Shown in pieces: positions 25,759 through 35,027 of a DNA stretch of 64,000 bases. Made by a program: the position numbers and the translations under genes. Below the pieces are notes generated by a model that was given only the letters and a program-made list of their open reading frames with translations, had not been told where the DNA came from and did no database searches. Source of the DNA: Acidobacteriaceae bacterium KBS 83 (GTDB lineage: Bacteria; Acidobacteriota; Terriglobia; Terriglobales; Acidobacteriaceae); NCBI GenBank assembly GCA_000381585.1, contig KB906734.1, forward strand, positions 372,001 to 436,000. Direction: 5' to 3'. Position 1 is the stretch's first letter; each line of letters opens with the position of its first letter.

Positions 25759-27726
25759 GTGCCACTCCGGTCCCTGTACGTCTCTCTTCTCCTTCTCTCT
25801 GCTCTTTCCTCTACCGCCTTCGCCGCCGAATGGCAGCAACCCACGCCCGAAGAGCTGAAGATGACCGCCGAGCCCTCGGCTCCTAACGCTGACGCCATCT
25901 ACCTCTACCGCGAAGATCTCACCGACAACAAGCTCCACATGGAAGCGGTCTACGTGCGCATGAAGATCCTGCGCGACGAAGGCAAGAAATACGCCGACGT
26001 GGAGCTCACCGGCGCCAGCCGCGTCTTTCAGATCACCGACATCCAAGGCCGCACAATACACAGCGACGGCACCATCATCCCCTTCACCGGCAAGCCCTAC
26101 GAGAAGCTGATCGTCAAGACCAAAACTCTGCAGTACAAGGCCAAGGTCTTCTCCCTGCCCGAGGTCGAAACCGGCAGCATCCTCGAATATCGCTACAAGC
26201 TCCGCTTCGACGACAATCGCCTGCTCTCACCCGAGTGGGACGTCCAGCACTCTCTCTTTGTCCGCAAGACCCACTTCCACTACATCCCCACCGACCACCA
26301 GGTTATCTCCAGCATCGACAAAGGCAGCGCCACCAGCTCGATCGCCTACAGCCAGTTGCTGCCCAAAGGCTCGAAGGTGGTCGAGACCCGCGGCGAGTTC
26401 GACCTCGTCGTGGAGAACGTCCCCGCGCTGCCGCGCGAAGAGTACGAGCCGCCGATGCAGGCCTTCGCCTATCGCGTCCGCTTCTACTACACCAGTAAGC
26501 GCAGCGCGCAGGAGTTCTGGAACTCCTACGGCAAGTCCTGGTCGCATGACATCGATAGGTTCGCCTCGCCCTCACCCGCCATCAACGACGCGGCAAAGGA
26601 GCTCACCTCCGGGGCCACAACCCAGGACGAGAAGCTCGCGAAGCTTTACGACGCTGTGATGAAGCTGGACAACACCCGTTACTCCCGCGAGCACTCGAAC
26701 GATGAGAACCGCGCCGAAGGCGTCAAGCACATCAAGTCCGCCGCCGATGTTCTCGCCCTCAAGCGCGGCTCACCGGACGATCTCGCCATGCTCTTTCTAG
26801 CGCTCGCCCGCGCCGCCGGCTTTCACGCAGAAGCCATGGCCGTCGTCAATCGGGATAGCGACTTCTTCGAGCAGAACTACCTCGACGGCAATCAGTTTGA
26901 CGACCTCATCATTCTCGTCACCGTCGACGACAAGGAGCGCGCCTTCGATCCCGGCGAGAGGTATGCCACCTACGGCACCCTTCATTGGAAGCACACCCTC
27001 GCAGGGGGTCTCCGCCAACAGGACGGCCATACCGCCCTCGCAAGCTCGCCCAGCCTCGGCTACAAGGACACCGTCGTGCAGCGCATCGCGGAGCTCACCC
27101 TTGCACCCGATGGTGCCATCACCGGCTCCGTCACCATCATCTGCACCGGCCAACGCTCCATGCGATGGCGGCAAAAAGCTCTGGAGGGAGACGACGTCGC
27201 GCTCAAGAAGGACTTCGACGACCAGCTTCAGACGGACCTTCCTCCCGGCCTCATCGTCCAGACCGATCACTTCCTCGGACTCAGCGACGAGAACTCCAAC
27301 CTCATGGTCCGCATGAAGGTCACCGGATCGCTCGGCACCGCCACCGGCAAGCGCATCTTCCTGCCCCTCTCCATCTTCTCCGCCGGCACCCGGGATCCCT
27401 TCACCAGCTCGCATCGCGAGGAGCCCATCGACCTTCAATATCCCTTCCTTGAAAAGGATCAGGTCACGCTCCATCTGCCTCCCGGATTCCAGGTGGAGAG
27501 CGTTCCCTCCGATGCCCGCGTTGATCTGCCGCAGAATGCCGTCTACCTCTCCCATGCGGCGGCGGACGGCCAGACCATCACCTTCACCCGCAGCTACGTC
27601 CTCGCCAACATGCTCTACGGCGCCGCGGAGTACAACAAGCTCAAGGGCTTCTTCGACGACGTCAGCAACAAGGACCGTGCGCAGGCTGTCCTCCGCGTTG
27701 CCACCACAACAAACTCGGGCCAGTGA
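25759..27726 (+). CDS. DUF3857/transglutaminase-like exported protein lacking catalytic residues
   Basis: About 655 residues. The GTG at 25759 gives a clean signal peptide (LYVSLLLLSALSSTAFAAEW); a TTG at 25726 is the alternative. DUF3857 domain: ILRDEGKKYADVELTG through LPEVETGSILEYRYKL. The following transglutaminase-like domain has SAADVLALKRGSPDDLAML where active members have GDCKDKA, and QFDDLIILV where they have the histidine strand; only the aspartate (AFDPGE) remains. It is therefore probably non-catalytic. The stop shares a base with the ATG of the next gene, a paralogue with an intact triad. Role unknown; envelope location inferred. Confidence 0.88.
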   Translation: MPLRSLYVSLLLLSALSSTAFAAEWQQPTPEELKMTAEPSAPNADAIYLYREDLTDNKLHMEAVYVRMKILRDEGKKYADVELTGASRVFQITDIQGRTIHSDGTIIPFTGKPYEKLIVKTKTLQYKAKVFSLPEVETGSILEYRYKLRFDDNRLLSPEWDVQHSLFVRKTHFHYIPTDHQVISSIDKGSATSSIAYSQLLPKGSKVVETRGEFDLVVENVPALPREEYEPPMQAFAYRVRFYYTSKRSAQEFWNSYGKSWSHDIDRFASPSPAINDAAKELTSGATTQDEKLAKLYDAVMKLDNTRYSREHSNDENRAEGVKHIKSAADVLALKRGSPDDLAMLFLALARAAGFHAEAMAVVNRDSDFFEQNYLDGNQFDDLIILVTVDDKERAFDPGERYATYGTLHWKHTLAGGLRQQDGHTALASSPSLGYKDTVVQRIAELTLAPDGAITGSVTIICTGQRSMRWRQKALEGDDVALKKDFDDQLQTDLPPGLIVQTDHFLGLSDENSNLMVRMKVTGSLGTATGKRIFLPLSIFSAGTRDPFTSSHREEPIDLQYPFLEKDQVTLHLPPGFQVESVPSDARVDLPQNAVYLSHAAADGQTITFTRSYVLANMLYGAAEYNKLKGFFDDVSNKDRAQAVLRVATTTNSGQ

Positions 27727-29732
27727 TGTCGAACCGGAAACCCCGCGCCTCCTGGCTGCTGGCTGCCTCCCTCGCGCTGGCAGTCGCGCTGGCAGCCGCG
27801 CTGCCGGCCCATGCAGGCACACCTCAGCCGCCCGACTGGGTGCTCACCGCGGCACACGCCTCCACGCCCGATTACTCCAAGACCACGATGGCGGTCGTGC
27901 TCGATGACGAAGAAACCCTCACCGTCCAGCCCGACGGCAAGGCCACCGTCCTCAAGCGTCGTGTCATCAAGATCCTTCGCCCGCAGGGCCGCGGATTCGC
28001 CACCGTCGTCGTGCCCATCGATCGCGATCGCAAGCTGCGCTCCCTCCACGTCTGGGGCATCGCCTCCGACGGCCATCCCTACACTCTGCGCGATAACGAA
28101 ATCCTGGAGATAGGCGACAACGAATACGGCATGCTCTACGTCGATCTTCACGCCAAGGTAGCCCGCGCTCCCGCCGCGGACCCCGGCGCCGTCGTCGCCT
28201 ACGAGTACGAGCGCACCGAGCGCCCCTATGTACAGGAATACTCCTGGAACTTTCAGGACTCGATCCCCACCCTGCACTCCGTCTTTGAACTCATCCTGCC
28301 GCCCGACTGGCATTACTCCGTCGCCTCCCGTAACGCCGTCGCCGGCCGAAAGGATGACATCGGAGTCGTCACCAGCCAGCCCGCTCCCGGCCATTACCGC
28401 TGGCAGCTCGACCGCATTTCCGGCGTCGACATCGAAGACGTCCCCATGACCCCTGAGTTTGAAGCCATGGCCGGTCGCCTCGTCGTCCGCTACTCCCGCG
28501 ACCCGCAGCCCACCGGCGACGACCGCTGGACCGCCATCGGCAACTGGTACACCACGCTCGCCTCGCCCAGCGCGCAGGCCACACCCGACCTCAGCGCCAA
28601 GGCGAAGGAGCTCGTCGCCGGCCAGTCCGACTTCACCGCCAAGGTCCAGGCCATCGCCGGCTACATGCAGCGCAACATTCGCTACGTCGGCATCGAGATC
28701 GGTATCGGCGGCTTGCAGCCTCACACAGCAGACGAGATCTTCCGCAACCACTATGGCGATTGCAAGGACAAGGCCACGCTGCTGCGCGCCATGCTGGAGA
28801 GCGTCGGCATTCACTCCACCTGGGTACTGGTCGATACCCGCCGCGGCTTAATCGATCCCAGGATCCCCTCCGTCGACGGCAACCACGCCATAGCCGCCAT
28901 CGAGCTCCCCGCCGGCTACACCAATCCCGTCCTGCAATCCGTCGTCACGGCCAAGAGCGGCAAGAGCTACCTCATCTTCGATCCCACCAACCAGTGGATC
29001 CCCATCGGCCAGATCCCGCCCTATGAGCAGGGCGGCTACGGAATCCTCAGCGAAGGCGGCCAGAGTCAGCTCATTGCGCTGCCCGTCATGGCGGCCGCCT
29101 CGGACCGCGTCGACCACACCATCCACGCGCAACTCGATGCCGACGGCTCACTGAGCGCCACGGTAGTCGAACAGCGCTTCGGCTATTCCGCCGAAAGACC
29201 ACGCGTCACCTTTACCGAAGGCAGCCAGCAGCAGCAGCGCGACTACCTCGAAAATCGCCTGCGCCGCGATCTCAACGGCATCTCGCTCGAAAAACTTGCC
29301 GCGGCGCACTCCACCGATCTCAGCAGTCCGCTCGAGCTCGACTACAGCTTCCACGTCGCCAACTACGCGCGCAACGCCGGCGATCTCTTGCTCGTCCGCC
29401 CGCGCATTCTCGGCTCTGACGCATGGTCTCTGCCACGCGAAACCCGCGTATGGCCCATCGACCTGAGCGCCGTGCAGAGCCGCAGCGACCACATCGACCT
29501 TGCCCTGCCGCCCGGCTACGTCGTCGACGAGCTACCCGAACCCGTCTCGCTCGACACCGACTTCGCCTCCTACCACAGCGCCGTCACCGCCGACGCCACG
29601 GCGCTTCACTACACCCGCGAATACACCGTGAAGCAACTGGAGCTCGACGCCTCCCGCTACGACGACCTCCGCAAATTCACCGAACGCGTCGCCTACGACG
29701 AAGCCACCAGCGCCGTCCTCAAGAAAAAGTAA
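27726..29732 (+). CDS. DUF3857 and transglutaminase-core domain exported protein with intact triad
   Basis: 668 residues. Signal peptide LLAASLALAVALAAALPAHA. DUF3857 about 55-240 (LKRRVIKILRPQGRGFATVV, AVVAYEYERTERPYVQEYSW). Transglutaminase core about 300-430: NHYGDCKDKATLLRAML (Cys346), NHAIAAIEL (His387), LIFDPTNQW (Asp419). This resembles papain-like transglutaminase/peptidase folds. Translation is coupled to the preceding catalytically dead paralogue (1-base overlap), so a dimer or regulatory pairing is plausible. Its last roughly 37 codons are duplicated as a fragment at 41276-41395. Confidence 0.92.
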   Translation: MSNRKPRASWLLAASLALAVALAAALPAHAGTPQPPDWVLTAAHASTPDYSKTTMAVVLDDEETLTVQPDGKATVLKRRVIKILRPQGRGFATVVVPIDRDRKLRSLHVWGIASDGHPYTLRDNEILEIGDNEYGMLYVDLHAKVARAPAADPGAVVAYEYERTERPYVQEYSWNFQDSIPTLHSVFELILPPDWHYSVASRNAVAGRKDDIGVVTSQPAPGHYRWQLDRISGVDIEDVPMTPEFEAMAGRLVVRYSRDPQPTGDDRWTAIGNWYTTLASPSAQATPDLSAKAKELVAGQSDFTAKVQAIAGYMQRNIRYVGIEIGIGGLQPHTADEIFRNHYGDCKDKATLLRAMLESVGIHSTWVLVDTRRGLIDPRIPSVDGNHAIAAIELPAGYTNPVLQSVVTAKSGKSYLIFDPTNQWIPIGQIPPYEQGGYGILSEGGQSQLIALPVMAAASDRVDHTIHAQLDADGSLSATVVEQRFGYSAERPRVTFTEGSQQQQRDYLENRLRRDLNGISLEKLAAAHSTDLSSPLELDYSFHVANYARNAGDLLLVRPRILGSDAWSLPRETRVWPIDLSAVQSRSDHIDLALPPGYVVDELPEPVSLDTDFASYHSAVTADATALHYTREYTVKQLELDASRYDDLRKFTERVAYDEATSAVLKKK

Positions 29733-29864
29733 CCGTAACTTTACGTTGAAGCCGACGAATCAGTTTTGGTCGAATGCTGCTCCGCTGCGCATCGGGACTT
29801 TTCTACTTTGATGACCCAACGCGGACCTAAGGCCCCGGCGCAGTCCGTCGGGCGAGTTGCGCGA

Positions 29865-30395
29865 CTAAGGAACGTACGTCAATCGAATCACGTCCTCGCC
29901 GATTCGATCGCTGGACACCAGGCGGAGCGGCGGCCGGGGGCCGGCGAAGAATGGCGTGCCACGACCAAGCACGATGGGGCGGAGGTAGAGTCGATACTCA
30001 TCGATCAGACCAAGATTGGTCAGACTTCCTGCCAGGTTTGGTCCGGCAACGTCAATCTCCCCATCCAACTGAGCCTTCAGCCCACGTATCGCCGCCTCGA
30101 GGTCATCGTCGATCAGTGTGGCGTTGGGGCCGACCGACTTCAACGAGCGCGACACAACCCACTTCCGCTGGCTCCGCCACACCGCCGCGAAGTCGCGATC
30201 CTCTGCGTCCCAGTCGGGAAGGTCCTCATCCCAATAGCGCATGATCTCGTACATGACGCGACCGTACACCACGCCCGTCAGGCCACGCGTCTGCTCAATG
30301 AAATGACGAGAGAGCGCCGGACTGGGTGGCCCCAGTTCCATGTGGTCGACGTAGCCGTCGAGGGACTGGTTCAATCCATACACGAGCTTTGCCAT
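29865..30395 (-). CDS. Dihydrofolate reductase family (RibD C-terminal-like) protein
   Basis: 176 residues with the DHFR-fold pattern of the YwjB/RibD-C group: LVYGLNQSLDGYVDH at the start, GVVYGRVMYEIMRYW, then GEIDVAGPNLAGSL and RPIVLGRGTPFF. Such proteins bind NADPH; their physiological substrates are mostly unknown and they are not the main FolA. No signal peptide. It stands alone on the minus strand. Confidence 0.92.
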   Translation of the reverse strand: MAKLVYGLNQSLDGYVDHMELGPPSPALSRHFIEQTRGLTGVVYGRVMYEIMRYWDEDLPDWDAEDRDFAAVWRSQRKWVVSRSLKSVGPNATLIDDDLEAAIRGLKAQLDGEIDVAGPNLAGSLTNLGLIDEYRLYLRPIVLGRGTPFFAGPRPPLRLVSSDRIGEDVIRLTYVP

Positions 30396-30988
30396 GCTGC
30401 AAAATCCCCTCTCCAGGTTCTTCAGAATAGCTTGAGCCGACGTTCCGCAGAGATTCTCTCTCGCTTGTCTGGGCTTTTCTTCTCTCTTTAGGGGTGTCCA
30501 GAGGGGATATTTCTCTTTTCAGAGCGTGCGCAGAGAGATCATGAAAGCAGACTAGCTGCTAATCGCAGCCGGACTTCCCTAGCCGATCTCGGTTCAATGT
30601 GATTTCGCGCTCACCGACAGCCGCGGAGGCTCGCGAGACGGAAGCCGCTTGTCGCTATCGTCGAATTGCGTTCTCAGTTAGCGACACGAGCTATCTGCGG
30701 GATCTGCAGGTGGTGCTTTGAGCGCGCGCAGGTCGAACGCCAGAGCTAAGGAGAGTCATCAATCTTCCGTGCCCCGGGGTTCTTTCGATGTAGAGGAGTC
30801 TGATTGCCTAACTCCATTACCCGCGAGATCGCCATCGAAGGTGACTAATACTCGTCTTCGGTCGAAGTCGCCTTCCGCATCGCGTACATCTCCAGGTTCC
30901 AGTGGAACAAGTCTTTCAATACACCTCTCCAAAGCCGTAGCAAGCGTTGACCGGCTGCCCGCCGTAGCTCGTGTAGCCTCAAAGCAAG
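30396..30988. other. Intergenic region, no gene recognised
   Basis: 593 bp between a minus-strand and a plus-strand gene. Short frames exist on both strands but none has a recognisable family, ribosome-binding site or good codon pattern. It must contain the promoters of both neighbours, and possibly LysR-type operator half-sites upstream of 30989, but none stood out. Confidence 0.4.
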
Positions 30989-31894
30989 ATGCTTCTGCGT
31001 AATCTCGATCTCGACACTCTGCGGACTCTCGTCACGACGCATGATGTGGGTGGTTTCACGCAGGCGGCAGACCGTCTTGGACGCACACCATCTGCCATCA
31101 GTCTGCAGATGAAGCGTCTTCAAGAGGAGCTGGGAACTCCGCTGTTTCGCAAGCAGGGCCGGACGCTCAAGTTGACAGAGGCCGGACAGACAGCGCTCGG
31201 ATACGCTCGCCGCATGCTTGCGCTGAATGATGATTTCCTGCAAACCATGCAAGGAGTGACATTGGCCGGCACCCTTCGCATCGGCGCTCCGCAGGATTTC
31301 GCGTCTGTGCTGCCTGACGCCCTGCGGCAGTTCACGGCGCTCTATCCGCGAACGCAGGTCGAGCTGCGTATCGAGGGCAACGGAGCGCTTATCGAAGCCC
31401 TGGACAAAAGTCAGCTTGATCTCGCGCTGACAATCGGCTTCGCAGACCGCAAGGACGGGCTGCTCCTGGGCGAACTCCCCGTGCTCTGGATTGCCAGCCG
31501 AACCTTCCGCATGCAGGATGCTTCACTGCCGCTTGCTGTCTTAGGCCCTCAATGCGCCTTCCGCAAGGAGGCGATGCAACAGCTCGAAACCGCTGGCATT
31601 CCGTACCGTATCGCCGCCACCAGCCCAAGCCTGGACGGCTTATGGGCAGCGCTTCAAGGGGGACTAGGCATCACCGCACGTACCGCGATGCAATTGCCGG
31701 CGTCTCTCATGGCGAATAAATCGCTGCATCGCCTCCCCGTTCTCCCCAGTTTTCCCGTTGCGCTGCACCGTGGCCAAAACGTTACCGCTACACCTGCGGT
31801 TGACGCTCTGCATTCTTTGCTTGGCATGGCGACACGAGGCGTCCTTGCCGGACTTACCTATCCGCAACACTCGCGCATCCTGCGAAAAGCATAA
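30989..31894 (+). CDS. LysR family transcriptional regulator
   Basis: 301 residues. Winged helix-turn-helix at the N-terminus: LDTLRTLVTTHDVGGFTQAA, DRLGRTPSAISLQMKRLQ, EELGTPLFRKQGRTLKLTEA. Then the periplasmic-binding-protein-like effector domain (GTLRIGAPQDFASVLPDALR, LDLALTIGFADR, LGITARTAMQLPASL). Controlled genes are usually adjacent or divergent; the following lipocalin-like gene is a candidate target but is on the same strand. Effector unknown. Confidence 0.95.
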   Translation: MLLRNLDLDTLRTLVTTHDVGGFTQAADRLGRTPSAISLQMKRLQEELGTPLFRKQGRTLKLTEAGQTALGYARRMLALNDDFLQTMQGVTLAGTLRIGAPQDFASVLPDALRQFTALYPRTQVELRIEGNGALIEALDKSQLDLALTIGFADRKDGLLLGELPVLWIASRTFRMQDASLPLAVLGPQCAFRKEAMQQLETAGIPYRIAATSPSLDGLWAALQGGLGITARTAMQLPASLMANKSLHRLPVLPSFPVALHRGQNVTATPAVDALHSLLGMATRGVLAGLTYPQHSRILRKA

Positions 31895-31962
31895 GCGCCG
31901 CTCACTTCACCGATAAAAACAATCAAATTGTGCAGCGTTCATGGGATTAGTACGGTGTACTC

Positions 31963-32460
31963 ATGACTGCTCGCATACTTTCGCTCATCGCTACCGTGGC
32001 AATGGCTGTCTCTTCCATACATGCTCAAGTGGGCACCGCGAATCCGTTTGTCGGTAGTTGGAAACTTATCGCTGCGGATAAGCTCCTCCCAGACGGCACT
32101 CGCATCCCCGACTATGGAGCTGAGCCACACGGTATGGTCATCTTTACCGCCGACGGCCATTTCATGATTGACGTATTTCGGGATGTGCGCACAAAATTTG
32201 TCAGCAAAGACCGGGAAAAGGGCACCTTCGAGGAATACAAAGAAGCGCAACTGAGTTCTAGTTGTGCCTTCGGAACCTATTCCGTCGACACCGCCACCGG
32301 CAAGTTCACCATCCATATCGACCGCAGCACCTATCCGAACAACGACGGCACGACACAGGTCCGCGACTACGAACTCAAGGGCGACACTTTGAGCTGGCGC
32401 GTCATTCCTCGTCCCGACGGCTCCATCCCCATTACCGTGGTGCGCCGCATCGCTCAGTAG
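31963..32460 (+). CDS. Lipocalin-like domain exported protein
   Basis: 165 residues. Signal peptide ARILSLIATVAMAVSSIHAQ, then NPFVGSWKLIAADKLLPDGT, the typical start of lipocalin-like (DUF4488/lipocalin_5) domains. It contains HGMVIFTADGHFMIDVFRD and CAFGTYSVDTATGKFTIHI, alternating beta strands. It probably binds a small hydrophobic ligand in the periplasm, but no ligand can be named. 68 bp after the LysR gene; could be co-transcribed. Confidence 0.85.
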   Translation: MTARILSLIATVAMAVSSIHAQVGTANPFVGSWKLIAADKLLPDGTRIPDYGAEPHGMVIFTADGHFMIDVFRDVRTKFVSKDREKGTFEEYKEAQLSSSCAFGTYSVDTATGKFTIHIDRSTYPNNDGTTQVRDYELKGDTLSWRVIPRPDGSIPITVVRRIAQ

Positions 32461-32507
32461 AGAACAAGAATGACACCTACGCGTCGCCAACGCGCTCATC
32501 GACACCG

Positions 32508-32566
32508 GATTGGTACCGACATGTCGGCTCCTCGTCATCTATGCGCTTCTAACTGCGCGGCCCGTT
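32508..32566 (+). repeat. Left copy of a ~60-bp direct repeat
   Basis: GTCGGCTCCTCGTCATCTAT then GCGCTTCTAACTGCGCGGCC and CGTT (32523-32566) match 34984-35027 with one mismatch over 44 bp. Weaker similarity extends about 15 bp to the left. The right copy contains the last codons and stop of the TetR gene; here they are not attached to a gene. Confidence 0.8.
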
Positions 32567-32615
32567 CAAGAAGAAAAGCAACTGCTCCCTGCGACTGCTG
32601 AGCTAAATTAGCAGC

Positions 32616-33740
32616 GTGACGACTCAACCTCCTTCCGGCGCATCGGCCAGCACAGCGGACAACAGCGCCACGCACCAGGGCCCTTCAAGAAATCTTGGAC
32701 TTGACCTTCTTAGAGTCGTGGCGATGTACATGGTCGTGCAGGTCCATACCGGTGAGTTCTATTACATCGGCCCCGGCGGCTCTGTACTCGACACGCCCGC
32801 CGCGCACTGGGTGGGCTGGCTCAACTCTCTATTTCGCTCCTGCGTCCCGCTGTTCGTGATGATTTCCGGAGTCTTTCTCTTTCCTGTGACGAATGAAGGC
32901 GCCTTCTTCCGGAAGCGATTCAGTCGCGTGCTAGCCCCTTTCGTTGTGTGGTGCGTGATCTACGCCTTCTATCTCTACTGGCAAGGCACGACCACCATGC
33001 AGGGAGCGCTGCTGGATATCCTCAAAATACCGGTGAACTTCGGCACAGATGTCGGGCACCTTTGGTTCGTCTACATGCTGCTCGGCATCTATCTGGTCGC
33101 CCCCGTTTTGTCGCCGTGGGTTGAATCTGCCAGCCGCCGCAGCATGGAACGCTTCCTCACCCTGTGGGCGGTCAGCCTAACCATCCCCTACATTCACCTG
33201 GTCTTCCCAGCGATATGGGGTGAGGCCTTCTGGAACTCGACCCCGATGCTTTACTACTTCACCGGCTACATCGGATACGCTGTCGCGGGCGCATATTTCA
33301 AACGCTTCCATATGCAGCCTTCCCGGTCGCTTTCTTTGATTGCCGTAGTCTTGATCCTCTCCGGCTACGCGATCACCGCTTCCGGCTTTCTGCACAGGCT
33401 TTCGACAGAGCATGTTCTTCCCAAACTCGAATTGACCTGGGGATTCGAGACCATCAATGTCGCCATGATGACAGTTGGACTGTTCTTGCTGTTCAAGGAT
33501 ATTCAGCCGGCGGGCCCCGATAGTGCGCCCTGGAAGCTGATACGCAACGTATCGCAGAGAAGCTATGGCATGTATCTCGCGCACATCATCGTCCTCAACG
33601 CGGTCTATGGTCTGTTGAACGGGCGCCTGGACAGCCCGATTATCAAAATCCCCACGATCGCCATCGTGGCCTTCTTGGGGACGTATGCGTTGATCTCCTT
33701 AATCGCGCTGCTTCCGAAGAGTAAGTGGATCGTCGGCTGA
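32616..33740 (+). CDS. Membrane acyltransferase, acyltransferase_3 family
   Basis: 374 residues, about ten membrane segments. LGLDLLRVVAMYMVVQVHTG near residue 28 is the family's first helix with the catalytic histidine. FRSCVPLFVMISGVFLFPV and GHLWFVYMLLGIYLVAPVL follow, also typical. The family O-acetylates sugars of polysaccharides or LPS, or other envelope carbohydrates. The start is GTG. It lies with greB between the two copies of a direct repeat. Substrate unknown. Confidence 0.93.
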   Translation: MTTQPPSGASASTADNSATHQGPSRNLGLDLLRVVAMYMVVQVHTGEFYYIGPGGSVLDTPAAHWVGWLNSLFRSCVPLFVMISGVFLFPVTNEGAFFRKRFSRVLAPFVVWCVIYAFYLYWQGTTTMQGALLDILKIPVNFGTDVGHLWFVYMLLGIYLVAPVLSPWVESASRRSMERFLTLWAVSLTIPYIHLVFPAIWGEAFWNSTPMLYYFTGYIGYAVAGAYFKRFHMQPSRSLSLIAVVLILSGYAITASGFLHRLSTEHVLPKLELTWGFETINVAMMTVGLFLLFKDIQPAGPDSAPWKLIRNVSQRSYGMYLAHIIVLNAVYGLLNGRLDSPIIKIPTIAIVAFLGTYALISLIALLPKSKWIVG

Positions 33741-34139
33741 TCGGCAGCGAACGAGCTTTCCCTTCCGCATGACCTGGCCTTGGATGCCGCGCGTGGCACC
33801 CAGAGCAGCGGTTCACAACCCGAGGCAGGACCGAAACTTGAAGCTTGGACGATCCCAAGCGCTGAAGGCGTGCTAGTTAAAGCGGAGAGCCTCCAGTGTA
33901 GGTGCAGAGACCTGGACGCACTGGGTCGTTGTGCGGGCAGAGACGACTGTCCCGCTCCGTCCGACACAAGGACAGCCGGTACTGTATCGATCCTGCTTGG
34001 AGCAGAATTGGCGTCCAGGTGCAACACCCTCGATTTGAGCTGTTCCAGTTCAATGACGAGAAGCGCGTTTATGAGGTTTCAACTCATCTCCTGTCGCTTG
34101 CCAAAAGCCGGTAGCGCTCTATTACGGGTCGTCGCTCTT
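33741..34139. other. Intergenic region between convergent genes, no gene recognised
   Basis: 399 bp. Short frames such as 33902-34114 have no family resemblance or ribosome-binding site. Codon periodicity is weak, suggesting decayed or non-coding DNA. No strong terminator hairpin was found by eye. Confidence 0.4.
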
Positions 34140-34778
34140 TCACGACCTGTGCCGTGTCGTCTCTTCTTCGTCAGATGAGCGTAGGCGAGGGAGTCCCTTT
34201 ACCGAGGCCTCGGATCCAGGTGGTTCACGGAACGGTTCCACAGAAATGCGCTCGTAACGCACTTCCAGCACCGTCAGGTATTCTGTCCCGCCCGGCGCTT
34301 CGAGAACTACGCTGTCACCCGCTGCCGACTTCATCAACGCGCGCCCCAGAGGTGACACCCAACTGATGTGGTTGCGGTTGAGATCGACCTCGTCGGTGCC
34401 TACGATGCTCACCACTCGCTCCGCTCCCGCGGCATTGGCATAGCGCACGGTCGCCCCGAAGAATGCCCTCGTCTCCGGCCGCCCCGCTCTCGGACCTTCC
34501 GGGTCCACCACTTCCGCGGCTTCGATTCGCTTCGTGAGAAAGCGAATCCGCCCATCGATCTGCCGCAGCCGCCGCTTGCCGTACTGATAGTCGGCGTTTT
34601 CACTGCGATCACCGTTGCTGGCAGCCCACGCCACCACCTCCGTCACGGCCGGGCGGTCCCTGGTGAGCAGAAACCGGTGCTCATCTTTGAGGCGCTGCAG
34701 CCCGCTCGGCGTTATGTAGTTCTTGCCTCGCGTCACGGGCTCGTCCGCTTGTGGTTTTCTCGTAAACCCTTTCCGCAT
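34140..34778 (-). CDS. greB: Transcription elongation factor of the GreA/GreB family
   Basis: 212 residues from ATG 34778, chosen because GGGAGGACTGGGAG precedes it; a longer frame to 34868 reads through intergenic sequence. N-terminal coiled coil: YITPSGLQRLKDEHRFLLTR, SNGDRSENADYQYGKRRLRQ (the GreB signature with the acidic tip) and GRIRFLTKRIEAAEVVDP. The C-terminal FKBP-like domain is EVDLNRNHISWVSPLGRALM. Gre factors enter the RNA polymerase secondary channel and trigger cleavage of backtracked RNA. It has a longer, charged C-terminal tail than E. coli GreB. Confidence 0.93.
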   Translation of the reverse strand: MRKGFTRKPQADEPVTRGKNYITPSGLQRLKDEHRFLLTRDRPAVTEVVAWAASNGDRSENADYQYGKRRLRQIDGRIRFLTKRIEAAEVVDPEGPRAGRPETRAFFGATVRYANAAGAERVVSIVGTDEVDLNRNHISWVSPLGRALMKSAAGDSVVLEAPGGTEYLTVLEVRYERISVEPFREPPGSEASVKGLPRLRSSDEEETTRHRS

Positions 34779-34968
34779 CTCCCAGTCCTCCCAGCGCAAA
34801 TCCGGTGGGTGCCCCCAATGAATGCGGATGAACGCCGATGGAAAACACTGTAGGTCATCCACATTCATGGGAGTTCATCTGCGGCTCTAGCTGATTTTTT
34901 CACGTCTTCCGGCCCCTTGCGATCCTATCCATCATCTCGGACAAGTGCCGGCTAAGGCATGCTTGGGG

Positions 34969-35027
34969 GATCAGTACTGATAAGTCGGCTTCTCGTCATC
35001 TATGCGCTTCTAACTGCGCGGCCCGTT
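34969..35027 (+). repeat. Right copy of a ~60-bp direct repeat
   Basis: Matches 32508-32566 (see left copy). On the minus strand it encodes the last residues of the TetR protein (GRAVRSA and stop) and the start of its 3' flank. The two copies flank the acyltransferase and greB genes at about 2.46 kb. Confidence 0.8.

Noticed and set aside
27615-28814. 399-codon minus-strand frame opposite the DUF3857 genes
   Set aside because: Same antisense pattern; spans the junction of two real genes.
30845-31252. Minus-strand frame opposite the LysR gene
   Set aside because: Mostly the shadow of LysR; the tail (LKDLFHWNLEMYAMRKATST) looks protein-like, but there is no start signal or known family.
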